NCBI RefSeq assembly: GCF_036711975.1
Contig: NC_091972.1
Span: 4,717,001 to 4,781,000, forward strand
From: Onthophagus taurus
Taxonomy: Eukaryota > Arthropoda > Insecta > Coleoptera > Scarabaeidae
Length of the DNA stretch: 64,000 nucleotides
Reading direction: 5' to 3'
In this document: piece after piece, positions 1 through 10,600 of the stretch
Numbering within the stretch: the first letter of the stretch is position 1
Layout: each line of letters opens with the position of its first letter
The notes under the pieces: model-generated
Database searches by the model: none
Seen by the model: only the letters and a program-made list of their open reading frames with translations
Told to the model about the DNA's origin: nothing
Program-made: the position numbers and the translations under genes

Positions 1-1165
1 GCGAGAGAGGCGAAGGAGATGAAGGCGATGATGCGGAGTTTGGAGAGTTATTTTAGGGGGAAGGCTCTGGAGGTGAATGTAGGAAAGACAAAGGTTATGA
101 AGTTCTGTAAAGGGGGTAGAAGGAAGAGCGAAGACTGGAGGTGGGAAGGGAAGGAGATAGAGGAGGTGAGGGAGTACACATATTTGGGGTACAGCTTTAG
201 AGAGGACAACAAGGAAGGCGCGCATGTGAGGGCAATGGCAAAGAAGGCGAATAAGGTGATGGGGCAGGTCTGGGGGTGGGGAGAGAGATTATTTGGAAGG
301 GATATGGGAAAAAGGAAGATGATATTCGAGTGCTTGATTAGAAGTGTTATGATGTATGGGGCGGAGCTTTGGGGGTGGAAAAAGCAAGGGCTGTTGGAAG
401 GCGTACAGGCTAGGTATTGGAGATGGGTTTTGGGGTTGGCAAAAGAGACGCCGGAGTACATAGTCAGAGAAGAGGTGAAGGTTGATAAGTTAAGAGTGGA
501 GGCGGGTAAAAGGGCGGTACGTTTTGAGGAGAGGGTTGAAGGGAGGTCTCAATGTAAAATTTTGGGGGAGTGCTGGAAAGAGATTAAGGCAGGGAAAGGG
601 GGTTACGGGCAACGAGGGAGGGAGGAATATTTCAGAAGGGTGGGGTACTCAGTGAAAGCGGTAGATGATAGAAGGAGGGAAGGGATTGAGATGTGGAAAG
701 AGCTGGAGAGCAGGGATAGAGATGTACAGAGGCAAGAAAGAAGGGGGCAGATTGCCGAAGTACCTGTCGGTGGAGGGGGATGAGGAGGGGAAGAGGATGG
801 TGGCAAGATTCAGATGCGGCAATGAGGAGAGAGCGAATAGGTATTGGATGAGAGATGATGAGAGGGGTTGTAGGCTATGTGGGGGGGAGTGGGAGTCGTT
901 GGAGCACCTACTGAGGGAGTGTGACGAGCTAAGAGAGGAGGTGATCGGCTGGAAGCAGGTGCTGGGGGAGGGGGCAGAGGGAAGAGAATGGATGAGGGAG
1001 GTGGTGGCGACAAGGCAGCGTAGGGAGATGCGGAGAGTAGATGGGGAGGGGTAGGATAGGAAATAAAATGTATTGTATTGTAATGTGATATATGTAATTG
1101 TAGTATTGTTAAAATTTAATTGTTTGTGGAATGTATTGCTGATATGGTAGCAATAAACTTAATTA
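1..1165 (+). mobile_element. Non-LTR retrotransposon (LINE), 3' end of ORF2 and tail
   Basis: This is the end of a LINE reverse-transcriptase ORF, already open at the window's left edge. Residues resembling the RT thumb (VNVGKTKVM, then YLGYSF) are followed by the common 'SVMMYGAELWGW' stretch and a C-terminal CxxC-HxxxxC knuckle (CRLCGGEWESLEHLLREC). The knuckle is in a different frame from the upstream part, so at least one frameshift lies at about 720-770. The coding part stops near 1054. A short AT-rich 3' tail with AATAAA follows (about 1150). The coding part is G-rich and very unlike the AT-rich flanks, which marks it as foreign. The clade is uncertain (CR1/Jockey-like group). It lies just downstream of the splice donor of EcKL A, so it probably sits in that gene's intron. 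Confidence 0.8.
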
Positions 1166-1201
1166 ATTATAGAACAAAAAATATTAATATATATAACTTA
1201 C

Positions 1202-1990
1202 TTCGTATTTCCACAACATATTATTAACCCAACTATCTCCATGTCCAATAACAGAATATTGATTTACTTCTTGGCATTTTTCAATTTGCAATTCAATATA
1301 ATTTTTACTATATTTTTCGAAAATTTCAATCATCTCCACAGAATCATTTTCTTTATCAAAAGATTTAATTGCTTTATTCATAATTCCCTCCTGAGTTAAA
1401 TACGCATCCTTTTTCATTAATTTTCCGAAAACATCGACGGTGTTTTCCGCCAAATTCTTAAACAAATCCGGTTTTTGGTCTTTTAAGGCGTAAGATAAAG
1501 CGTGTAATTTCGCGTAAGCTTTCATTACTAATTTAACATGATGTAAATCTAAGGGACGTTGTCGATTTCTCATGACGTAGCCGTAACTTTTCATATCTTC
1601 CATTAGTATGTTTTCTTTTAAAGGTTCCAAAAATGAAGCGACGAAATTGGCGTATTCGTTGAAAGGTGATTGAATTGATTTTTCGTTTTCGAATTGTTTG
1701 AAAATCGGGAGGACTTGTTCGTAAATGTAGGCTTCTCTTGCGTAAGCTAATTCCACGTTGAACATTCTTCGATAAATTTCTGAATGTGGGGCTGTTTTTA
1801 TGATTAAATTGTAGGTTTTTTTGCTAGAATCATCTTTTTTTGTTCCGTGAATTATTACTTTGGTGATGTAACCGAGAAAGTTTTCTCCTTTATTGCAACC
1901 ACTTGATATTTTCATTGTTATATTTTTTATTGCTAAGTTTTTTGCGTGATTTGAAACTAGTATTTTTAAGTTTTCGTCTAAATCGGCCAT
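1202..1990 (-). CDS. EcKL/CHK-like kinase A, first exon (partial at window edge)
   Basis: First exon of an EcKL (ecdysteroid kinase-like, PF02958) gene, 263 codons. Visible motifs are the N-lobe lysine in LIIKTAP (about residue 65), the EDMKSYGYVMR hinge region, and the catalytic loop HGDSWVNN with Asp at about 252 and Asn at about 257. The exon ends at GAA|GTAAGT, the same phase-0 donor used by its paralogues. The DWQ exon is not visible. It would lie to the left, where the window shows only a LINE, so it is probably beyond the window edge. The family transfers phosphate from ATP to hydroxyl groups of ecdysteroids or foreign small molecules in the cytosol. It is closest in sequence to neighbour B (both have H in the loop and WKY before the donor). 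The second exon could also have been lost, which would make it a pseudogene. Confidence 0.85.
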
Positions 1991-2459
1991 AATTTCAATT
2001 TATTTTACACTAAAAAATTAAGTCAATTATTTATTAAGAAAATTTAATTTTACGTTACCTGAAATGGTAAAATTGATTATTTACTTCCAATTTAGGAGTT
2101 GTTTTTATAATAAAGGTGTTCGAATATATACTGAAATGTTATCTGGTTGTTATCTTAATAAGAAAATCTTTAAAAAAAAACAATTTAATTTCGTTACTGA
2201 TAAAAAAGAATTTTTTGATGCAAGAAATGTTCTATTTTTAACTTTGTTTAGAATTCTTACCTTCATGCTCTTTTTGTGACGTCATCTAAATACAGTTAAC
2301 TTTTTTTTAATTTGATAATAATCAGGATTAAATATGATTTTATTTATTTGATACATTGTGTATTACATCAATCATGAAAAAATACATGCACATTTACAAC
2401 AATATTACAAGAATACATTGATTATTAAAAGCAATAAAAATAATACATCATATTTTTTA

Positions 2460-5400
2460 TTAAAAAAGTTTTTGAAAATATCCCTTTTCATAAGCATCAA
2501 TAATAACATCCCTAACTCTTTTAGAATATGCTTCAATATTCACACCAGCCATAAGCCATTGTTTTTGCATGTCAACTGAGATATTCATATCTTTCATATC
2601 TTCAGCTTTGATTTCAGGTAATTGAGCCACCGTAAAATCGCGAGTAATAACAGCCAATAAAGGTATTGCCATAAACATCCCAACCAAAGAATATTTCTTG
2701 AGTTCATCTTGCAAAGCTTCCAATGGTAATAATTTTTCTGGATCACTTCCCATCTCGATTATCTGACTACACAAAGTGTAGTAATAAAGCTTTATCATTC
2801 TATCAAAGTGTTCATCTCTGAATTCTTTTGTGGTGCTAGTAAACATGAAATATGATAAATCAAACGCTAGGGAACCACAGCGTGACATTTGCCAGTCCAT
2901 TAAGCAGACATTTGTTGGAATTTTCGAATCTGGTAACTAAAAAAGATATAAATTAAATGGGCGATTATTAAATTATTTAAAAACATCAAAAAGAATAAGA
3001 TTTTTTTTATTATTACCCATGGAGTTGAAAACGAGGCTCAAAAACATACTTATCAGGAAGATGTCGAAGATTTGAGTAAATTAAAATCGTATTTTTAGGT
3101 TATATCACTTTTTAGGTCTAAATAAAACTAAAACTAGAAATTTTTGAGTTTCGATTTTTCTTAAACGTGTTTTTAACTTGTCTACGGTCGATTTATCTTG
3201 TTTTTGACTCATTTTTATAGGAAAATATTAATTATTTTTAAAAATAAAAACGATATAACCTCAAATGAATTGTTTGTGGTGAAGGTTGTCAATTTCGTAG
3301 TACCAATTTAAAAAAAATAAATAAATTTGGAAAACGACTAAGTTTTGAGATTATGTTGCTACTCAATTAACATAGAAATAAATAATTAACCCTTTTTAGG
3401 GCAGAGGTGATATTTTTACCACCATAATTTTTTTAAGTTTTTTATAAGAAAATAATCAAATTTAATTTTCTTTTGTAAGTTGGCAACTTATTTAGCGATC
3501 TGTCAATAATATGACGTGAAGAAATGCATAACTGTCATAACATTGTTTTTTTGCTGTCACCTGTTGAATGTTCAAAAATAGTGTTTTTCGTACCAAATTT
3601 TGTATAACGGTCTATTTTGTAGATCTTCGAGATTTTCAGGTAAGTTTTATTATTTACATGTTATATTGGATTTGTCCTAAGTATTTTGACACATATTTTT
3701 ATCTTTGGGTATCCTGGTTTTTCAAATAAATTGCTTTTTGTGGTGGGAAGCATATTCCCTCTGCCTGCGAGTGGCTGCTATATTTTTTGCTTTGCTTTGC
3801 CAGATGAGTGCAAAAAGTGGTTTAGACAAAGGTTTATCAGAATTCGAAATAGAGCATGCGCTTGAAGAGCTTTTTGGGTTGCCTGATGACCCAGAAGTGT
3901 CTGACGATAACCTGGAAGCCGAAGAGGAAGAAGCTCCGTACAGCACCGCTCGGCTTCAAAAAATACTGGAAAATCCCGATGATCCGTCAATGTCTCCGCA
4001 CCTCCTGCATAATCAGACCAGCCTACAATCATCAGAAATTATGGATACTGAAGCCATTCCACCAGCTGATTTACAAAGTGAAGACCTGTCCGTGTATGTA
4101 AGTCAACAAATTGAAAATAGTAGCTCAATTACTGTAAGGCCGGCTAGGCGGTTGACGCGATCTCGATATTCAACTTCCGAACTCAGTACCTCACCTGACG
4201 ACACTGATGATTCTGATCTCGAAGAAGAAACATGGAAAAAACATATTGGACTTCTCGGCCCGTTGCTGAAGATTTTGACATGATTCCTTTGACTACTAAG
4301 CAAAGCTTCAATCCTAAAACTAGGCCCATCCGCTTTTTTGAAAAGTTTTTTACAAATGAAGCTATAGAACTTATTGTGTCGCAAACAAACTTATATGCCG
4401 ACCAAATGAAAATAAAAGAGTGGACGCCCGTGACTACTGATGAAATGAAAGCCTTTTTAGGCATTCTCATAATAATGAGCTATAAAGTTCTGCCCATGAT
4501 AGACCTGTATTGGTCGTCTGATCCAGGTTTTCGAGAAAATGACATAGCAGAAATAATGCCAGTAAAAAGGTTCAAGAAAATTATGCGCAGCCTACACTTG
4601 AATGATAACGCGCGACAACCTGAAAGAAATAGTCCCGAATACGATAGGTTGTTCAAACTGAGGCCATTGATAAATATTATTAACGAATCCTGTAAAAATA
4701 ATGTCAATTTATCTACTTCACAGAGTATTGATGAGTCAATGGTACTCTTCAAAGGACGGTCTTCGCTAAAGCAATACCTACCTCTCAAGCCCATCAAACG
4801 GGGATACAAAATTTGGTGTAGATGCGACAGTGAGACAGGATATTTGTATGAATTTAGTATTTATACTGGGAAAACGGATGGAGTGGAAAAAGGGCTGGGA
4901 GCAAAAGTCGTGAAGAACTTGACGCAACATTTAATTGATAACAATATAAAGAATGTTCACGTTACATTTGACAACTTCTTCACAGATAACAAACTTTTAG
5001 AATATTTGTATGAACATAACATATATGCAATTGGCACCGTGCGTAGGCACAGAGAAGGATTACCTCAACTTACAAAAGGTCCAAACGCTAGAAACCTAAA
5101 GCTATCTAAGGGTGAATTTAAATGGCGTGTGAAGGACAATGTTGCTTTTATAATTTGGCAGGATAATAAGGAGGTACTACTTTTGAGCAGTGCGTTTCAT
5201 CCAAAAGTCGGAGTTTGTACTACTTTGAGGACTCAGAAAGACGGCTGTAAAGTGCCAATTCGCTGCCCTTTAGCCATTAAGCAGTATACTAAGCGAATGG
5301 GAGGCGTGGATAAATTCGACCAGATCAAAACCACATACACAGTTGGAAGAAGAAGCAAACGATGGTGGCTTCGCCTTTTTTACTTTCTCCTTGATGCTAG

Positions 5401-7040
5401 CATCATTAACGCTTTTATTATGAGCAAGATAAGTAAAGTAAATCTGACGCATTTGGAGTTTCGCGTAGCCCTAGCTCGAGGGCTTATTGGTGTATACTCC
5501 AGTCGAAAAAGACAATCCACCATTCCCACCTACGTGATCAGAAAAAAGTTGATACAGGCCGACACTCGCCAGAAAGCCATTCATGTGGTTGCTGATGAAG
5601 TACGATTCTCGAATGTTGGAGATCATTTACCTTGTCCGTCGGAGACATATAAACGATGCAGACTTTGCAGTACGAAAACAAACGATAAACGCACTAAAAT
5701 AATGTGCGAAAGATGTGCAGTACCTCTCTGCGTTGTCCCTTGCTTTACTGCATTTCACAGGCAGTAGGTAATTATTATTAATCAATATAATAATCAAGGA
5801 TAAGCTATGTGTGTAATATATATATAATATATATATATAAGCGAATAAATATGTTTTTTTGTAAGTACTTTAGTTATTACTATGGAGGTAGTTGCACAGG
5901 CAAAGGGAATATAATTCCCACCATAGAAATAATAATAATAATAATAAAATATATGTATATTTTGGTTTCTTATCTCATAATGTAACTAAATCCAGGATTA
6001 GTTTTAAATTATCGCCTTTAAATCATTATACCCTATAAAGGGTTAACAATTAAAAACAAAAAATGAATATAAAAGTAGTATATAAAGTAATTAATTTAAG
6101 TTAAAATTTTATTTAAACTTAGTGACATTTAATCTTTTTCATTACCAACCTTGATCTGCGCTCAAAGAGTGAAGTTTCAAATTGTTTATAAATAAGTTTT
6201 AATTTAAAAATTGATTATTTTTAATAATTTACTACTTACATCATATTTCCATAAAAAATTGTTAACCCAACAATCCCCATGTCCGATAACAGCCCTTTCA
6301 TTAGTATCCTCTAAGAGTTTAATAATAACATCCAAATAATTATCAAAAAATTTCTTATATGCAATCAAAACGTTTCCGTCTGTTTTAGGATCTAAAACGC
6401 TAAAAGCGAATTGCAATCCCATCGCTTGTATTTGGCGAACACCCTCATTGCTGATAGCAATCTTTACAATATCCACAGTGTTTTCAGCCAGTTTTTTAAA
6501 AACATCCGGTTTTTGATCTTTCAAAGCAAAAGAAACAGCATGTAATTTAGCGTAAGTTTTCATCGCCAATTTAACATGATTCAAATCTAAAGGATCTTGG
6601 CGACATTTCATCACGTATCCTTTTAGCTTTATGTTTTCCATTACAATACTTTCATGAAAGTTTTCCAAATATGATAAAACGAATTTTGGGTGTTCACAAA
6701 ACGGGTTTGCTACTCCCTTTTCAATTTGAAATCGATGCAAAGTTGGTAAAACATCAGTGTATATGTAAGATTCCCTTAAATATGAACTACTTATGTTTAG
6801 TCCTGCTTGATGCATTTCTAAATTTGGAGCTGTTTTTATGATCCAATTGAATTGTTTTGGTTGGTTTTTATCATCGCTAGTGGTTATTGTGAGTTTTCCA
6901 ATGAACCCCATGAAATTGTCCCCAATATTACTTCCAGGTTCTATATTTATTTTTATGTTTTTTTGACCATTTTCTTCTAAGAAAGTTGTAATGTGACTTT
7001 TTACTTTCTCCGAAAGAGTTAACATGGTTGGATCAATCAT
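2460..7040 (-). CDS. EcKL/CHK-like kinase B, two exons with a piggyBac in the intron
   Basis: Complete EcKL gene. Exon 1 is 7040-6240 (267 codons, donor GAT|GTAAGT) and exon 2 is 2936-2460 (158 codons plus stop, acceptor TTTTTTAG). The product is 425 aa, normal for the family. The ATP-binding lysine is in WIIKTAP (about K69), the catalytic loop is HGDCWVNN (D256, N261), and the metal-binding motif is LMDWQ (D281) at the start of exon 2. Both exons are open and the phase-0 junction is intact. The intron is 3,303 bp, against about 50 bp in most paralogues. Most of the excess is one piggyBac element (3390-6042). An AATAAA overlaps the stop codon. Substrate unknown; the family acts on ecdysteroids and probably on toxins. 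Confidence 0.88.
3390..6042 (+). mobile_element. piggyBac-type DNA transposon, full length, in the intron of EcKL B
   Basis: The element is flanked by TTAA on both sides (3386-3389 and 6043-6046), the piggyBac target duplication. The ends are inverted: CCCTTTTTAGGG on the left, and CCCTTTATAGGG read inward from the right (11 of 12 match). It is 2,653 bp and carries one piggyBac transposase gene in two overlapping frames. Short AT and AAT microsatellites lie near its right end (about 5815-5840 and 5925-5946). It is in opposite orientation to the host gene. Confidence 0.93.
3804..5767 (+). pseudogene. piggyBac transposase, one frameshift
   Basis: DDE-type cut-and-paste transposase of the piggyBac family. 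The N-terminal part (starting MSAKSGLDKG at 3804) is acidic and Ser-rich. It runs to about 4240 and then shifts frame in an A-run (AAAAAA) near 4235-4242. The rest is open from 4232 to 5767 (511 codons). In that second frame the three catalytic aspartates are D167 (SIDESM), D247 (VTFDNFF) and D360 (GGVDKFD), all in the expected piggyBac contexts. A C-terminal cysteine-rich domain (CRLC, CERC, CVVPC, then H) is complete at residues 476-508. Apart from the one frameshift, which could be a recent mutation or a sequencing error in a homopolymer, the protein looks whole. Confidence 0.9.
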
Positions 7041-7633
7041 TTTTCTACAAAAATTTATTATTTATTGTTAATTCAAAAAAAATAATGATAAATCGATAAT
7101 AACACCACCTGTTATGAGTGGGTTTAAAAGTTTTAAATTGAAAACTTATTTGATTTTGAATTTAAATTTAATTAAACTTACCACAAAGTGTTAAAAGTCA
7201 ATTTGTTGCAAATAAGTTTGTATCCGGATGCGGGTTCAAAGCGATTCACACCCAAACAGTGTAAAAGAAGACCTTGAGTGAGTTAAAAATAGAAGAAATT
7301 AAGCAAATATTAGGATTTTATCACATATTTAGTGCTGCCATCTATTCACTACTCTTTAAAGTTGAATTTGACACAAAATAGATTTCTATAAAACAGATAA
7401 AAAAAAAAATTTTATTTTTTAATTATGTATTAAAAAATTGAATTCATCTGCATGTATATAAGAAAATAGGATATTGCGTAATTAAACCCCTAAAATCATT
7501 AATCGATTAATATACGAGAAATTTGTAAAAACTATTTACTTACATAGATTATGATCTTTCGAGACCAAGGCACGTTTACCATAAATGTTACAAGAATGGG
7601 TCGAGTTTCCACATCCAAAACAAAAGTTTGAAT
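7041..7633. other. Intergenic DNA upstream of EcKL B
   Basis: AT-rich stretch between the start of EcKL B and the last exon of the receptor gene; it should hold the promoter of B. A minus-strand segment at about 7632-7547 is bordered by an acceptor-like tract (TTTTTATTATTCTAG) and a donor-like GTAAGT. It could be a small exon in two frames, but it matches no family I recognise. Confidence 0.4.
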
Positions 7634-10600
7634 CTAGAATAATAAAAAAAGTTTATAGATAACTAATTTTCCAAGTAAATTAATAATAATAACTTTATTT
7701 AATTCAAAAGTTGATAGTTTTGTTAAATTTAATCTTTGTAGGAGTTGTAGAAAGTTTAATTCCTAAAAATAATTAGAAATTATAAAGAGTTATTATGCTA
7801 TATTAACCTTTTAATACACGCGTGCAGACTATCAGCTATCTATACAACAATCTAACGATTAACAACTAAAACTAGAACTAACACTAGCACTAGACTTTGA
7901 TTGCACTTTAAACTGTTTGAACGAATAATTTTAATGCACACAAATTAGAACAGCTTTACCTTCAGTCTAAGTGGCTTTATATTTATACCAAGGATTACTG
8001 TTACATCTCGGAAACAGATCTGTAGTTCGAAGGCCCGTTCGTGACGTCACGCATGGAGACAACTACTACAGGTGTCTCAAAAAAATGTACTCACACTAAC
8101 ATGCTGGCTTTTTTGTATTGCAAGTATTTTTAATTAATCACAGTATGGCAGGAAATGAAATTAGTTTGGAAGAGATGAAATTTGTCCTGAAATGCTATTG
8201 GAAGACCGAAAACGCCATGGAAGTGACAGAGACAAATTTGAAGCAGATGAAACCATCAACAAGAAACCTTCTGGACTACCACGAACATCCACGAACCCTG
8301 GAAAAGAAAAGCAGGTCCAGGAAGAACTCGTTCGATAAGTACAGAAAAATATCTTAAAAGATAGCGTCTCTTAAGACGGGTAAACCAGAATGTTTCTAGT
8401 TCTACGTCTAGTGTTAGTTCTACTTTTAGTTCAATGAACATACAAGGTGTTCCGGTCACTCGGGGCATAAAATTAACCTCATATACTAGAGCAAAAATGA
8501 TGGCAATTCGTGAAAAAAAATTATTATAAATGTCTTCAAATGGCCAAGGTATGGGCCAAATAAATTTTAACACATTTTTCTAAATATTTTCAATACCATT
8601 TATGGTAGAGCGTTGAAATTTGGAACAGGGTAAACAAATATCAAGCAAAATCATTGAACCAATTTTGACTTCGATCGGGCGGCGGCAACCATGCTAAACA
8701 GGGTCCCTAAAATTTGTTTGCTCAGAACTTTTTTGTTCGCTCGTAACCTTACATTTATTTTTGTACTTTTTAATAGAAAATTTATTTTAGAAACTTTTAT
8801 CACTCTTTAAAAATGGCAATTAAAAAAAATAAATTGAGCTATCAACTTGGTTATGTCGTTTAAACACGAAACGATAGTTTTTTGTTAGTTAAGTTTTTAT
8901 TAATTTTAAGTGTTCAAAATGGAAGAAGATAGAAATGGAGAAGAAGATATTCTAGACTACGTAGAAGAAAATATTACAGCTAGTACTTTGGATATAGCGA
9001 GGCATTTTTTAACTTCAAAAACAACTGTCTGGCATGTTCTTCACGAGCAACAGCTTTATCCATTTCATTGTTACAAAGTTCAGGAAGTTCGACTGGCTGA
9101 TTACCCACTGCGACTGCAATATTGGCAAATAATGCAGCACAAAATCCAAATTGATGATCAGTTTTTAGAAAAAGTGCTTTTTAGAGATGAATCCACTTTT
9201 TTTAAAGATGGAATCATCAATTTGAGAAATTTACATAGTTAGGTGGACGAAAATCCAAGATTTAAGGAAACTTTGAAATCACAATGGAGATTTTCTCTTA
9301 ACGTTTGGGGTGGCATTGTGGGCGATGTAATTATTGGACCCGTTTTCTTGCCATCAAGGCTGGATGGACATACATACAGGCGACATTTAGAGGAATTAGA
9401 TGATTTTTTTAGATGACGTTCCTTTAAACACAAGGAAAGCAATGTGGTATATGCATGATGGTGCTCCTGCGCATAACACACAGGCTGTCCAAGAATTTCT
9501 GAGGGAACGTTTTCCGGGACGGCGGATTTTACGAGGAGTAGGTGCACCGATAAGTTGGCCACCCTGATTAAATTTATTGTTTTGGAAATTACATTCTTTT
9601 ATTCAACTAAAATAAATTAACACTGGATTTAACTAAATCTGCACTTAGAAATTTATGCAAATAATGGTTATTAGCTCAGTTCGTTTTTTAATTGTCATCG
9701 CCAACTCAGATCTTGCGTAATATGTTTACTTTTTTTGTTTGTTACGATTGAAATCAAAGCTTAACATTTTCGCGTATAACTCGAAAACAGTCAATGTTAT
9801 CAAAATTTTCAAAGAGTGATAAAAGTTTCTAAAATAAATTTTCTATTAAGAGGCCTACCTAGCTGGCGAAAAATTCGAAACGAGATTCGCTCGTGAACAC
9901 GCCTAATGCGGCAACACCGCTCCATGTGTACTCGATCGGGCTGGCGCGCCAGGCCGATGGCGACTAGGACTGTCCGATTGTCGGGTAATTCCCCGACAAT
10001 CAGCGACGTTGATTTTATTCTTAGTTGAATGCATTTGAATACGAGTCGGTGCCGCTTTTTGGAACATAGCTGTTATTACTAGTATTTCATTATTATCGAT
10101 TGTTAGTTAAAATTATATATTTTCTCGAAAAGGGATGTTGGTGGATGCCGATCTTATCAGATTCCTCATTATAAAATTTCACAGTATACCAAATTTTATC
10201 TGTATATGACAAATCACGGAAATTATTGAAGGTAATCTAAACCTTAGGCATTTATTGATTTATACAGGGTGATTTATCAGCTCACCATCAAACTTTGTCA
10301 TATGATAGCTAATCCAATTACAAAAAAAAAATGTTAATGAACATATGTCCTATTTTAATTATTTACGAAATTATAACACTTTAAAGTTTTCATTTTTATA
10401 TCATAATTAACTGCTACATTTTTTTAAAACACATAAATATTACAAATATTGTTCAAAATAGCCTCCTTCTGAAGGAGGAATACATGCTTCACAATGACGA
10501 ATTAAAGAGTTCTTCAGCCGAATTAAAATGTCTGGTTGATTTCTTGTTTCAGTAGCAGCCATTTGTATTCTGTTTAATAACTGTTCTCGTGTGTTAATTT

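Noticed and set aside
48-461. Long minus-strand ORF over the first LINE
   Set aside because: It is the antisense of a G-rich LINE reading frame; composition explains its openness.
7547-7632. Possible micro-exon with good splice-like borders on the minus strand
   Set aside because: Neither open frame matches a family, and the upstream segment is better explained as the receptor's last exon with a stop at its end.
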